Assembly (NCBI RefSeq): GCF_000381525.1
Contig: NZ_KB906617.1
Span: 1 to 45,735 of the forward strand
Length of the DNA stretch: 45,735 bases
Direction: 5' to 3'
Source: Peptostreptococcus anaerobius VPI 4330 = DSM 2949
Lineage (GTDB): Bacteria; Bacillota; Clostridia; Peptostreptococcales; Peptostreptococcaceae
Every line of letters starts with the position of its first letter. Positions within the stretch are counted from its first letter, which is position 1. Under the pieces are notes generated by a model. That model was not told the origin of the DNA and did no database searches. It was given only the letters and a program-made list of their open reading frames with translations. Shown here one piece after another: positions 1-7,834 of this stretch. A program made the position numbers and the translations under genes.

Positions 1-87
1 GATAAAATAGCAAGTATTTTGAAAAACTTTCTCGTAAGTGTAACATATGTATTGACAACTAAGACTATAGGTGCAGGAATAAAATAG
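1..87 (+). CDS. C-terminal end of an upstream host gene (partial)
   Basis: Frame 1 is open from the first base to a TAG at 85-87, giving 28 residues that end in TKTIGAGIK. The segment is moderately hydrophobic (LVSVTYVL) and could be the last helix of a membrane protein, but the family cannot be told from so little. It is followed by about 100 bp of AT-rich intergenic DNA with the rlmD promoter. It lies outside the ICE and belongs to the chromosome. Confidence 0.45.
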   Translation, partial: DKIASILKNFLVSVTYVLTTKTIGAGIK

Positions 88-114
88 ATTATTATAAATT
101 AATGGTATTGTATA

Positions 115-123
115 TGATATAAT
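115..123 (+). promoter_or_regulatory. Extended -10 promoter for rlmD
   Basis: TGATATAAT (TG at 115-116, TATAAT at 118-123) is an extended -10 element. The expected -35 position around 95-100 is only AT-rich. The rlmD start is about 70 bp downstream. Because the ICE lies in the same direction, this promoter could also feed transcripts into the left end of the ICE. Confidence 0.5.
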
Positions 124-191
124 ATAGGGTGATAAAAAATTGGAAATTAGATTTTGTGTTAAATAGATTATTATAATAGGATGGTGGAAGT

Positions 192-1556
192 GTGTTAGAA
201 AAGGGAAAAAAATATGAATGTAATATAGTAGATATGGGGCAGAATGGTGTCGGCATAGGAAAGCATGATGGATTTACTGTATTTGTGGATGGTGCATTAC
301 TTGGGGAAACTGTGGATGTTAAGATCACAAAGTCCAAGAAAAAGTATGCTGAGGGTGTGATATCCAAGGTTAAGGAAAAATCTCCTCATAGGGTTGAGAG
401 GGTCTGTAATCCTAAGTATAGCCAGTGTGGTGGTTGCCAGATTCAGGAGTTGGATTATAAAAAGCAGCTGGAGTTAAAGACTAATATTGTAAGAGAGGAC
501 CTAAGAAGGATTGGTGGTCTTGAAGACGTTGAAGTTCTAGATGCTATAGGTATGGAGAATCCTTTTAGGTATCGTAACAAGGCTCAGTTCCCTGTTAGGT
601 TGGAGAATGGCAAGGTCAAGATTGGTTTCTATAAAAAGAAGAGTCACGACATTATAGATGTGGATAAGTGTGTAATTCAAGATGTAAAGAATGATGAAAT
701 TATTGAAATAATAAGAGACTATATTGCTGAGGAAAATATCAGTATCTATGATGAAAAGTCTCATAGTGGTGTCTTAAGGCATATTGTTACTAAGTGCGGA
801 TTTACAAGTGGTCAGGTTATGGTTGTCCTAGTTGCTACTGAGGATAGGTTTAAAAATATAGATAGGTTAGTCGGAAAATTAAAGGAAAGTATTGAAGGAT
901 TTAATAGTTTGGTGGTGAATATAAATAAGGACAGGACTAATGTGATACTTGGTAGGAAGAATATCAACAAGTTTGGTGATGGTAAGATAATAGATAACAT
1001 TGGTGACTTGAAGTTCGAGATTTCTCCTTTGTCATTTTTCCAAGTAAACCCAGTTCAGACGGAGATTCTGTATAATAAGGCTCTTGAGTTTGCAGACTTA
1101 AAAGAGGGTGACAGGGTATTTGATATCTACTGTGGTATAGGATCTATTTCTCTTTTCTTGGCCCAAAAGGCTGAGTTTGTATATGGGGTCGAGATAGTTG
1201 AGGATGCTATCAAGGATGCTAGGATAAATGCAAAGCTTAATGGTATGGACAATCTGGAGTTATTTGTCGGTAAGGCTGAGGAAGTGGTGCCTGAGATCTA
1301 CAAGCAGGGGAAGAGGGCCAATGTTGTAGTGGTCGACCCTCCAAGAAAGGGCTGTGATGAGAAGGTTCTTGATACTATTGTTGAGATGGAGCCTGAGAGG
1401 GTTGTGTATGTGAGTTGTAATCCTAGTACGCTGGCTAGGGACTTGAGGTATCTGGAGGACAGGGGATACAGGTGCGAGAAGGTGCAGCCTGTTGACTTAT
1501 TTGCTCACTCAGTTCATGTGGAGTGCATAGCGTTGATACAAAGAGTGAAATCGTGA
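192..1556 (+). CDS. rlmD: 23S rRNA (uracil-C5)-methyltransferase, RlmD/RumA type, with an ICE-derived C-terminus
   Basis: This SAM-dependent enzyme makes 5-methyluridine in 23S rRNA (U1939 in E. coli). Residues 1-60 look like a TRAM RNA-binding domain. Cys72, Cys79, Cys82 and Cys160 fit the [4Fe-4S] ligands. The SAM motif IYCGIGS begins near residue 313, DPPRKG is near 383, and the nucleophile is Cys409 in SCNP. Glu444 (HVE) lies 35 residues after Cys409, the same spacing as the C389/E424 pair of E. coli RlmD, so it is the expected catalytic base. The GTG start at 192 follows GGTGGAAG. The last ten residues (CIALIQRVKS) are encoded by ICE DNA. The chromosomal 3' end, which encodes about 100 further residues, now lies at 40765-41076. 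The core enzyme should still work; only the C-terminal extension has been cut off. Confidence 0.93.
   Translation: MLEKGKKYECNIVDMGQNGVGIGKHDGFTVFVDGALLGETVDVKITKSKKKYAEGVISKVKEKSPHRVERVCNPKYSQCGGCQIQELDYKKQLELKTNIVREDLRRIGGLEDVEVLDAIGMENPFRYRNKAQFPVRLENGKVKIGFYKKKSHDIIDVDKCVIQDVKNDEIIEIIRDYIAEENISIYDEKSHSGVLRHIVTKCGFTSGQVMVVLVATEDRFKNIDRLVGKLKESIEGFNSLVVNINKDRTNVILGRKNINKFGDGKIIDNIGDLKFEISPLSFFQVNPVQTEILYNKALEFADLKEGDRVFDIYCGIGSISLFLAQKAEFVYGVEIVEDAIKDARINAKLNGMDNLELFVGKAEEVVPEIYKQGKRANVVVVDPPRKGCDEKVLDTIVEMEPERVVYVSCNPSTLARDLRYLEDRGYRCEKVQPVDLFAHSVHVECIALIQRVKS
1515..1523 (+). other. attL core of the ICE in rlmD
   Basis: CATGTGGAG here matches CATGTAGAG at 40765-40773. Upstream is the host rlmD frame (FAHSVHVE). 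Downstream the rlmD C-terminal domain is missing and ICE genes begin. The short shared core, with one mismatch, fits a large serine recombinase, which needs only a 2-bp identical crossover. The exact dinucleotide cannot be fixed; CATGT and GAG are shared by both ends. Confidence 0.8.
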
Positions 1557-1711
1557 AAATCCTGCATTTTAAGCAGTTTTACAAACATTATGTATTTGTA
1601 GAAGACGGAGAGGGAGGACGAAAAAAAGTCTTAAAAAATTATATGGATGTGAATGTTTGCATTGATATGGTGTGTGGAGATACAAAGAATGTTTTTGAAA
1701 GTGAGGAATAA
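1523..1711 (+). CDS. Left-end ORF; continuation of the recombinase frame in the circular ICE
   Basis: This is an open frame of 62 codons, nominally from a GTG at 1523, with no ribosome binding site; its first bases also encode the end of rlmD. When right end (40769) and left end (1520) are joined, as in the excised circle, the recombinase frame runs without a stop into this ORF and ends at 1711, giving a protein of about 651 residues. In the integrated state it has no start of its own, so it is probably untranslated. The peptide is mixed and soluble, with VFVEDGEGGRKKV in the middle, and is not recognised. The ribosome binding site of the next gene lies in its last codons. Confidence 0.45.
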   Translation: MHSVDTKSEIVKILHFKQFYKHYVFVEDGEGGRKKVLKNYMDVNVCIDMVCGDTKNVFESEE

Positions 1712-1717
1712 GAAATT

Positions 1718-1999
1718 ATGAGATGGATAATAAAAATAATCTTATTCCCAATTAGCTTGGTGTTAAGTATCCTCACAGCATTTCTGACATTTCTACTTGG
1801 TATCGGAACAGCCCTACTATATTTGCTGATGATGTTTTGTATATTTGGAGCAATTGCATCTTTTCTGCAAAAAGAAGTTACCATCGGAATAGAAGCATTG
1901 ATTATTGGATTCTTAGTTAGTCCATACGGAATACCGATGGTTGGTGCAACTGTTATAGCTTTTTTACAAGGTATCAATGAGGCAATAAAATCAATCTAA
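1718..1999 (+). CDS. Small membrane protein, CD1845-like
   Basis: This 93-residue, strongly hydrophobic protein has about three membrane segments (residues 5-25, 30-55 and 58-85) and ends in GINEAIKSI. It resembles from memory the CD1845 family of small ICE membrane proteins, whose function is unknown. The ATG follows GTGAGGAA at the end of the preceding ORF. It is the first complete gene of the left end, so in the circle it would be read from the recombinase side and in the chromosome from the rlmD side. A copy with a large internal deletion lies at 43686-43751. Confidence 0.75.
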   Translation: MRWIIKIILFPISLVLSILTAFLTFLLGIGTALLYLLMMFCIFGAIASFLQKEVTIGIEALIIGFLVSPYGIPMVGATVIAFLQGINEAIKSI

Positions 2000-2025
2000 A
2001 AAATTTCATAAAAATGGTTACCAAA

Positions 2026-2055
2026 GGCGATAGATGAAAAAACTATCGTCTTTTT
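2026..2055 (+). terminator. Terminator-like hairpin before repA
   Basis: The stem GGCGATAG / CTATCGTC (2026-2033 and 2043-2050) is followed by TTTTTCTTTG and then, after an AT stretch, by the AAGGAGGGAGG ribosome binding site of repA. It may terminate read-through from rlmD and CD1845 or act as an attenuator. The same stem recurs at 45004-45031 before another gene. Confidence 0.6.
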
Positions 2056-2089
2056 CTTTGCAAATTTTTAAGGAGGGAGGTGATCTTGC

Positions 2090-2860
2090 ATGGACTTTGA
2101 CTATTTCTATAACAGAGAAGCAGAGCGATTTAACTTTCTGAAAGTGCCTGAAATATTAGTAGACGGAGAAGAATTTAAGGGACTGTCTGCTGAAGCCATT
2201 ATCCTATACTCCATGCTTTTGAAACGCACAGGAATGTCCTTTAAGAATAACTGGGTGGACAAGGAAGGCAGAGTATTTATCTATTTTACTGTTGAAGAAA
2301 TTATGAGAAGAAGAAATATCTCAAAGCCTACTGCCATAAAAACATTGGACGAGTTAGACAGCAAAAAAGGAATAGGACTGATTGAAAGAGTAAGGCTTGG
2401 ACTTGGTAAGCCGAATGTCATTTATGTTAAAGATTTTATGAGCATAATAGCGGTAAAAGAAAATGACTTTCAGAAGTCAAAAAACTTAACTTCAGAAGTA
2501 AAAGATTTTAACCTCAGAAGTAAAGAAAATGAACTTCAGGAAGTTCAAAATGTTGACTCTAACTATATAGAGAATAATAAGAGTAAGTATAGTAAGAGAG
2601 AATATAGTTTTGGGGAAAACGGACTTGGAACATTTCAAAATGTTTTTTTAAAGAATGAGGATATAGGCGAATTACAAATAAAAATGGCAGGAGAGCTTGA
2701 TAACTACATTGAGAGATTATCAACCTATCTTCAAAGTACTGGAAAGACATATAAAGACCATAAAGCAACAATTCTTTCTTGGTTTTATAAAGATCAGGGA
2801 AGTAAGAAAAAAACCAATATCCCTACATGGGAGGAATATAACAAGGGAGTACATTTATGA
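2090..2860 (+). CDS. repA: Replication initiator protein, RepA_N family
   Basis: This 256-residue protein has the RepA_N domain in residues 1-120 (conserved start FDYFYNREAERFNFLKVPEIL and a winged-helix core around ISKPTAIKTLDEL). The C-terminal part (LDNYIERL to SWFYKD) resembles the DUF6017 tail common in ICE RepA proteins. It probably starts rolling or theta replication of the excised circle so that the element is not lost during transfer. The ATG at 2090 follows a strong AAGGAGGGAGGTGAT site. Its stop overlaps the ATG of the DnaC-like gene (ATGA), the usual rep-dnaC pairing. Confidence 0.88.
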   Translation: MDFDYFYNREAERFNFLKVPEILVDGEEFKGLSAEAIILYSMLLKRTGMSFKNNWVDKEGRVFIYFTVEEIMRRRNISKPTAIKTLDELDSKKGIGLIERVRLGLGKPNVIYVKDFMSIIAVKENDFQKSKNLTSEVKDFNLRSKENELQEVQNVDSNYIENNKSKYSKREYSFGENGLGTFQNVFLKNEDIGELQIKMAGELDNYIERLSTYLQSTGKTYKDHKATILSWFYKDQGSKKKTNIPTWEEYNKGVHL

Positions 2861-3708
2861 TTAAAGAATTAGAGAAAGTGATGATAGAAGATGTGGAATA
2901 CAGCTTCAATCCTGAAAAAGAATACATCAAAGACGGACACGCCTACTGTAAAGTGTGCCACGAAAGAAAAGATGGAAAAGCATTAGAATTTTTCGGAAGG
3001 CAGATGATATTTAAGACAGTTTGTAAATGCGATAGAGATAGAGAAGCAAAAGAAAAAGAAAGACAAAAGCAGCTTGAAATCGAGAGACTAAAAAGTATCT
3101 GCTTCACATCCATGATTCAGTGGTCATATACCTTTGAAAACTATCAGGGAAAAGAAAATCAGAGCCTTATTATCGCAAAGAATTTTGTAAAAGATTATGA
3201 ACTGATGAAAAAAGAAAACATCGGACTTTTGTTTTATGGTTCGGTGGGTAGCGGAAAGACCTATCTTGCCTGCTCTATTGCCAATGCACTGATTGAACAG
3301 TATCAGATAAGCGTCAAGATTAGAAACTTTTCACAAATAATCAACGAACTTCAAAAAGGCGGATTTGACCTTGATAAAAACGCATATATCGAATCCCTTG
3401 TAAACACTTCCGTTCTCATCTTAGATGATTTAGGAATTGAAAGAGATACAAGCTATGCCAAAGAGCAGGTATATAACATTGTGAATAACAGGTACTTAAA
3501 GCATAAGCCAACAATCTTTACCACAAATCTTTCATACAGCCAAATTGAAAACTGTACGGAGAGTGTGGAATACCAAAGAATTTACTCAAGAATTATCGAG
3601 ATGTGTATTCCTGTGATGGTACTCGGAGAAGATTACAGGAAAGTTATTCAGGAAGAAAAATTAAAGAGGAATAAAGAAAGATTACTGACTGGAGGTGAGA
3701 GAACTTGA
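2857..3708 (+). CDS. DnaC/IstB-like AAA+ helicase loader
   Basis: This 283-residue AAA+ ATPase has Walker A GSVGSGKT near residues 128-135 and Walker B VLILDDLG near 187. The N-terminal 80 residues carry a zinc-like cluster (CKVCHERK and CKCDRD) followed by a charged helix. Homologues load replicative helicase onto DNA opened by the initiator. It overlaps repA by four bases and pcfB by four bases, so the three are translationally coupled. It is intact and of usual length for ICE DnaC proteins. A role in ICE replication is inferred from pairing with RepA. Confidence 0.88.
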   Translation: MIKELEKVMIEDVEYSFNPEKEYIKDGHAYCKVCHERKDGKALEFFGRQMIFKTVCKCDRDREAKEKERQKQLEIERLKSICFTSMIQWSYTFENYQGKENQSLIIAKNFVKDYELMKKENIGLLFYGSVGSGKTYLACSIANALIEQYQISVKIRNFSQIINELQKGGFDLDKNAYIESLVNTSVLILDDLGIERDTSYAKEQVYNIVNNRYLKHKPTIFTTNLSYSQIENCTESVEYQRIYSRIIEMCIPVMVLGEDYRKVIQEEKLKRNKERLLTGGERT

Positions 3709-4190
3709 TCAATGAAGAAATTGCAAGAAAAACGCTGAATATGGAAGTGAAAGCTGCCAAAGTAACGGGAAAGCTAATTCTGAACTTATTAAAGAAATTG
3801 ATGAAAGAAGCAGAAAAACTTGGAGGACTGGAAAAGCTGGTTAATGCTAACGGAAATGAAGTAAAGCTAAAAGATATGGTTAAAAAGGGACAGCTTGAAG
3901 AAATTCCGGTAGAAGAAGCTGAGCTGAAAGAGTTAAAAAAGGAACTGAACAGATACGGAGTCAAGTTTTCAGTGATGAAAGATAAGGAAAGTGGAAAATA
4001 CTCCGTATTCTTTCAAGCAAAAGATATGAAAGTCATGGATAAAGCCTTCAAACACGCTCTTTCAGAATCAGAAAAGAAAATGGAAAGGAAAGAGTCCATT
4101 CATAAGAATATTGAGAAGTTTAAGGAGATGGCAAAGAACACTGTTTCTAAAGATAAAGTTAAGAATAAACAAAAGGAGCAGAGCCTATGA
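3705..4190 (+). CDS. PcfB-like protein (DUF3801)
   Basis: This 161-residue protein is rich in Lys and Glu, with long helices at residues 1-40 and 110-160 and a beta-containing core near 75-105 (YGVKFSVMKDK to YSVFFQAKD). This is the pattern of the PcfB/DUF3801 family encoded next to VirD4-type coupling proteins. In pCF10, PcfB helps bring the relaxosome to the coupling protein PcfC. The start is a TTG at 3705 after GGAGGTGAG, overlapping the stop of dnaC; its own stop overlaps the virD4 ATG. The position directly before virD4 supports the assignment. Confidence 0.8.
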   Translation: MINEEIARKTLNMEVKAAKVTGKLILNLLKKLMKEAEKLGGLEKLVNANGNEVKLKDMVKKGQLEEIPVEEAELKELKKELNRYGVKFSVMKDKESGKYSVFFQAKDMKVMDKAFKHALSESEKKMERKESIHKNIEKFKEMAKNTVSKDKVKNKQKEQSL

Positions 4191-5971
4191 TAGATAAGAT
4201 ACTAAAAGACATCAAAGGCTTATTTAAGGTGCAAGATAAGGCAAAGTTTCTAAAGCAGAATACTCCCCATCTTGCATTTTTCTATGTTGGCAATATCTTT
4301 TCTCATCATGTAAGAGCCTATACAGGTGGCGATGTAATAGATAAAATCTTTCAAGGAATATTAGAGCTTAATACCATGAGTTTTATTCCAAGTATTCATC
4401 CTTCTGACATTTTAATGGGCGTAGGAGTGGCAGCTATAATTAAATTTATTGTCTATACCAAAGGCAAAAATGCAAAAAAGTTCAGACAAGGGAAAGAGTA
4501 TGGATCAGCACGATGGGGAACGAGAAAAGATATAGAGCCGTATGTGGATGAAAAGTTCCAAAACAATATCTTGCTTACTCAAACGGAACGATTAACTATG
4601 AATGGTAGACCTGCTAATCCAAAGTATGCAAGAAATAAGAATGTACTTGTTATTGGCGGTTCAGGCTCCGGAAAAACAAGATTTTATGTAAAGCCAAACC
4701 TAATGCAAATGCACTCGTCATATTGCGTAACAGATCCAAAAGGAACAATAGTCATTGAGTGTGGGAAGATGCTTGAAGATAATGGCTATGAGATAAAAAT
4801 CTTAAATACCATCAACTTTAAAAAGAGTATGAAGTACAATCCATTCGCCTATCTCAGAAGTGAAAAAGACATACTTAAATTGGTACAGACAATCATTGCA
4901 AATACTAAGGGAGAGGGTGAAAAAGCAGGTGAAGATTTTTGGGTGAAAGCCGAGAAACTCTACTATACGGCTTTGATAGGTTATATTTTTTATGAAGCTC
5001 CAAGAGAAGAAAAGAACTTTGCGACACTACTGGATATGATAGATGCTTCAGAAGTCAGAGAAGATGATGAAACCTATATGAATCCCATTGATAGACTATT
5101 TGAAGCATTGGAAAAGAAAGAGCCTACGCACTTTGCGGTAAAGCAATATAAGAAATACAAACTTGCTGCTGGAAAAACGGCGAAGTCTATTCTTATTTCA
5201 TGTGGTGCAAGACTTGCTCCTTTTGATATTCAGGAGCTTAGGGACTTGATGAAAGAAGATGAACTTGAGCTTGATACTCTTGGAGATAGAAAGACAGCAC
5301 TTTTTGTCATTATATCTGATACAGATGATACTTTTAACTTTGTGGTATCTATCATGTACTCACAGTTATTTAATCTACTTTGTGATAAGGCAGATGATGA
5401 GTATGGAGGAAGATTACCTGTTCATGTAAGGTGCTTGCTTGACGAGTTTGCAAATATCGGCTTAATTCCAAAGTTTGAGAAGTTAATAGCGACAATCCGT
5501 TCAAGAGAAATATCTGCAAGCATTATTTTGCAAGCACAATCTCAGTTAAAGGCGATATATAAGGATAATGCTGACACAATCGTGGGCAACTGTGATAGTA
5601 CATTGTTTTTAGGTGGAAAGGAAAAGACCACATTAAAAGAGCTATCAGAAACGCTTGGAAAGGAAACGATAGATCTATATAACACTTCTGAAACACGCTC
5701 CAATGCTAATAGTTATGGACTCAATTACCAAAAGACAGGAAAAGAGCTGATGAGTCAAGATGAGATAACGGTTATGGATGGCAGTAAATGTATCTTTCAG
5801 CTTAGAGGTGTAAGACCGTTTTTATCAGATAAATTTGATATTACAAAGCACAAGAATTACAAGTTACTTGAAGATTTTAATAAGAAAAATGCCTTTAATA
5901 TTGAGGAATATATCAAGAGAAAAGGGAAAGCAAAATTAAATAGAGAAACGGTTATTACAAGAGTGCAGTAA
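4187..5971 (+). CDS. virD4: Type IV coupling protein, VirD4/TraG family
   Basis: This 594-residue ATPase links the relaxase-DNA complex to the secretion channel. Two likely membrane segments are in the N-terminus (about residues 28-48 and 83-103). Walker A GGSGSGKT is near residue 157 and Walker B CLLDEFANIG near 417. The C-terminus (RPFLSDKFDITKHKNYKLL and on) is well conserved: a homologous tail sits in the remnant at 43963-44121. A terminator hairpin overlaps its stop codon, ending the rep-dnaC-pcfB-virD4 unit. It is intact and of normal length. Confidence 0.93.
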   Translation: MIDKILKDIKGLFKVQDKAKFLKQNTPHLAFFYVGNIFSHHVRAYTGGDVIDKIFQGILELNTMSFIPSIHPSDILMGVGVAAIIKFIVYTKGKNAKKFRQGKEYGSARWGTRKDIEPYVDEKFQNNILLTQTERLTMNGRPANPKYARNKNVLVIGGSGSGKTRFYVKPNLMQMHSSYCVTDPKGTIVIECGKMLEDNGYEIKILNTINFKKSMKYNPFAYLRSEKDILKLVQTIIANTKGEGEKAGEDFWVKAEKLYYTALIGYIFYEAPREEKNFATLLDMIDASEVREDDETYMNPIDRLFEALEKKEPTHFAVKQYKKYKLAAGKTAKSILISCGARLAPFDIQELRDLMKEDELELDTLGDRKTALFVIISDTDDTFNFVVSIMYSQLFNLLCDKADDEYGGRLPVHVRCLLDEFANIGLIPKFEKLIATIRSREISASIILQAQSQLKAIYKDNADTIVGNCDSTLFLGGKEKTTLKELSETLGKETIDLYNTSETRSNANSYGLNYQKTGKELMSQDEITVMDGSKCIFQLRGVRPFLSDKFDITKHKNYKLLEDFNKKNAFNIEEYIKRKGKAKLNRETVITRVQ

Positions 5972-6001
5972 GTCTAAAGAACATAGATTTGCTGCTTTTT
6001 T
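5965..6001 (+). terminator. Intrinsic terminator after virD4
   Basis: A 12-bp stem (5965-5976 with 5984-5995, two G-U pairs) around a 7-base loop is followed by TTTTTT. It starts inside the last codons of virD4, so it closes the first operon of the ICE. Confidence 0.75.
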
Positions 6002-6024
6002 ATTACTCAAAATCAGGAGGAAAG

Positions 6025-6060
6025 ATGGTAAGGATAAGAAGTCCCACTAAGGAAAACTAA
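6025..6060 (+). CDS. Possible 11-residue leader peptide
   Basis: ATG at 6025 lies four bases after a perfect AGGAGG (6015-6020) and opens MVRIRSPTKEN, then TAA. It lies between two terminator hairpins and before ssb. The layout matches attenuation leaders such as those before erm or tet genes. The peptide itself is not recognised, and the ORF could be the remnant of a longer gene. Confidence 0.4.
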   Translation: MVRIRSPTKEN

Positions 6061-6074
6061 ATAGCAAGAGTATC

Positions 6075-6110
6075 AGCGATTGGAAAAGAAAAACTCCGAT
6101 CGCTTTTTTT
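6075..6110 (+). terminator. Terminator-like hairpin before ssb
   Basis: The stem AGCGATTGGA / TCCGATCGCT (6075-6084, 6095-6104; one G-U pair) is followed by TTTTTTTATTG and then the AAAGGAG site of ssb. With the leader ORF just upstream it is a candidate attenuator. Confidence 0.7.
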
Positions 6111-6136
6111 ATTGAAGAGAAAAGGAGAAATTTTTA

Positions 6137-6448
6137 ATGAAGCAAGAAATGATTAACATCAATGCCAACTTATTGGCAGAACCAACTTTTTCAAGTTTTG
6201 ACAAAGAGGGAGAAACGGTTGAAGTTGCAAACTTTACGCTTGTAAAAAAGTACGGAAAAGGTAAGGAATATATCAATTGTGCAGCCTATGGAGAAAAAGC
6301 GGAGAAAGCAAAGGATTTTGAAAAGGGCGATTTGATCCATATCTTTGGCTACTTCAAGAAGCGTGAAAAAGAGGGAAAGACTTACAAAAACTTTGTTGTG
6401 AAGTCATATAACAAAATTGAAAAGAAAGAAGAAAACGAGGAGGAATAA
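6137..6448 (+). CDS. ssb: Single-stranded DNA-binding protein, short form
   Basis: This 103-residue OB-fold protein has the typical SSB pattern: VEVANFTLV near residues 28-36, a strand with YINCAAYGEKAEKA at 46-59, and GDLIHIFGYFKKREKEGKTY at 64-83. It lacks the long acidic DDDIPF-type tail of host SSB and ends in KKEENEEE, so it may not use the same partner docking. It probably coats single-stranded DNA made during transfer and replication. It starts the second operon, 3 bp before the Maff2 gene. A second, larger SSB-like protein lies at 27517-28176. Confidence 0.85.
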   Translation: MKQEMININANLLAEPTFSSFDKEGETVEVANFTLVKKYGKGKEYINCAAYGEKAEKAKDFEKGDLIHIFGYFKKREKEGKTYKNFVVKSYNKIEKKEENEEE

Positions 6449-6451
6449 ATT

Positions 6452-6667
6452 ATGGAATTTTTTACACAGGCAGTTAATGTATTAAAGATTTTAGTTATGG
6501 CAGTAGGTGCAGGACTTGGAGCATGGGGTGTAATTAACCTGATGGAAGGTTATGGTAATGACAATCCGGGTGCAAAATCTCAGGGCATTAAGCAGCTTAT
6601 GGCTGGAGGCGGTATCGTCTTAATCGGATTAAAGCTAATTCCACTACTTGCAAATGTACTCAAGTAA
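6452..6667 (+). CDS. Maff2-family small membrane protein (pilin-like)
   Basis: This 71-residue protein has two hydrophobic helices (about residues 8-28 and 48-68) separated by a polar loop (MEGYGNDNPGAKSQG). This is the pattern of Maff2 proteins of Gram-positive ICEs and is similar in size and topology to VirB2/TrbC pilins. It lies directly before the VirB6-like gene, as in related elements. GAGGAGG precedes the ATG. Pilin function is an inference from topology and position. Confidence 0.8.
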   Translation: MEFFTQAVNVLKILVMAVGAGLGAWGVINLMEGYGNDNPGAKSQGIKQLMAGGGIVLIGLKLIPLLANVLK

Positions 6668-6686
6668 GAAGAAAAGGAGAAATTAA

Positions 6687-7550
6687 ATGTTTGGAATATT
6701 CGACAAGATAGAGGAGTTTTTCAAAGATCTTCTACTGGGCGGTATCCAAGCAAACTTAGAGTCCATGTTTCTTGATATCAACGATAAAGTTGGTGCGATT
6801 GCAACGGATGTGGGAAAGACACCAATGGGGTGGAACGGACAGGTTTTTAGTTTTATCAAAAGCATTAACGACTCTGTCATTATCCCCATTGCAGGGCTAA
6901 TCATAACGGCAGTCCTTTGTATCGAGCTTATCAATATGGTTATGCAAAAGAACAATATGCACGATACGGATACCTTTGAATTTTTCAAATACATCATAAA
7001 GATGTGGATTGCCGTATGGTTAGTGTCTCACGCTTTTCAGTTTTCTATGGCAGTCTTTGATGTGGCACAGCACATGGTAAATAAAGCGGCAGGGGTAATT
7101 AACACCTCTGCCGTTATCTCCGGAGATCAGATTGTAACGATGGTAGAAGGCTTAAAAGATAAAGGTCTTGGAGAGCTTGTCATGATACTCTTTGAAACCT
7201 CGCTCATAAAGGTGGCAATACAGGTCATTTCCATTGTGATTATGCTTGTGGTATACGGCAGAATGTTTGAGATTTATGTTTACTCATCCGTTTCAGCCAT
7301 TCCTTTTGCCACAATGGGAAACAAAGAGTGGGGACAAATCGGAACAAACTATATCAAAGGCTTATTTGCCATAGGCTTACAAGGACTCTTTTTAATGGTT
7401 TGTCTTGGAATATACGCAGTATTAGTTAAGACAATACAGATAACAGATATACACACAAGTACATTTACGATACTTGGATATGCGGTTTTGCTGGGGTTAA
7501 TGATGCTAAAGAGCGGAACACTGGCCAAAAGCGTATTAAATGCACACTAA
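6687..7550 (+). CDS. VirB6/TrbL-like channel protein, CD1112 type
   Basis: This 287-residue polytopic membrane protein has about six membrane segments (near residues 65-87, 103-123, 160-192, 197-213, 225-250 and 262-280). The N-terminal 55 residues form an amphipathic region (GIFDKIEEFFKDLLLGG). It matches from memory the CD1112 VirB6/TrbL family that forms the inner-membrane channel of the conjugation machine. It sits between Maff2 and PrgI, as in other CTn-type elements. It is intact, with an AAGGAG site before the ATG. Confidence 0.85.
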   Translation: MFGIFDKIEEFFKDLLLGGIQANLESMFLDINDKVGAIATDVGKTPMGWNGQVFSFIKSINDSVIIPIAGLIITAVLCIELINMVMQKNNMHDTDTFEFFKYIIKMWIAVWLVSHAFQFSMAVFDVAQHMVNKAAGVINTSAVISGDQIVTMVEGLKDKGLGELVMILFETSLIKVAIQVISIVIMLVVYGRMFEIYVYSSVSAIPFATMGNKEWGQIGTNYIKGLFAIGLQGLFLMVCLGIYAVLVKTIQITDIHTSTFTILGYAVLLGLMMLKSGTLAKSVLNAH

Positions 7551-7564
7551 AAGAAAGGAAATAT

Positions 7565-7831
7565 ATGATGAACAAAAGAAAAACAGTATTGATAGCAGTA
7601 GCAGTTGGAACAGGTATTTTGGCAGTGATGGATAGAATCAGGCTTCACAGCAAAGTGAATGACTTGGAAGAAAGAACAAAGGACATCGGTCGCTGCCACA
7701 ATGATTTTTGTCTAATGCAGGAAAGATATAACAGAAGTACAGATGAACAGATTGCAAGTATTCAGGAAGAAATCGGCTCCGTATATGAGCATATAGAGGA
7801 GCTTTCAAAGGGTAAAGAAGATGGGAGGTAA
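7565..7831 (+). CDS. Small membrane-anchored coiled-coil protein
   Basis: This 88-residue protein has an N-terminal hydrophobic segment (about residues 5-20, VLIAVAVGTGILAVM) and a charged helical remainder with heptad-like spacing (VNDLEERTKDIG and EEIGSVYEHIEELS). Two adjacent ATGs (7565 and 7568) are possible; both follow AAAGGAAAT. Its gene lies between the VirB6-like and PrgI genes in a tightly packed operon, which suggests a structural or accessory role in the transfer channel. No family is recognised. Confidence 0.65.
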   Translation: MMNKRKTVLIAVAVGTGILAVMDRIRLHSKVNDLEERTKDIGRCHNDFCLMQERYNRSTDEQIASIQEEIGSVYEHIEELSKGKEDGR

Positions 7832-7834
7832 GTT

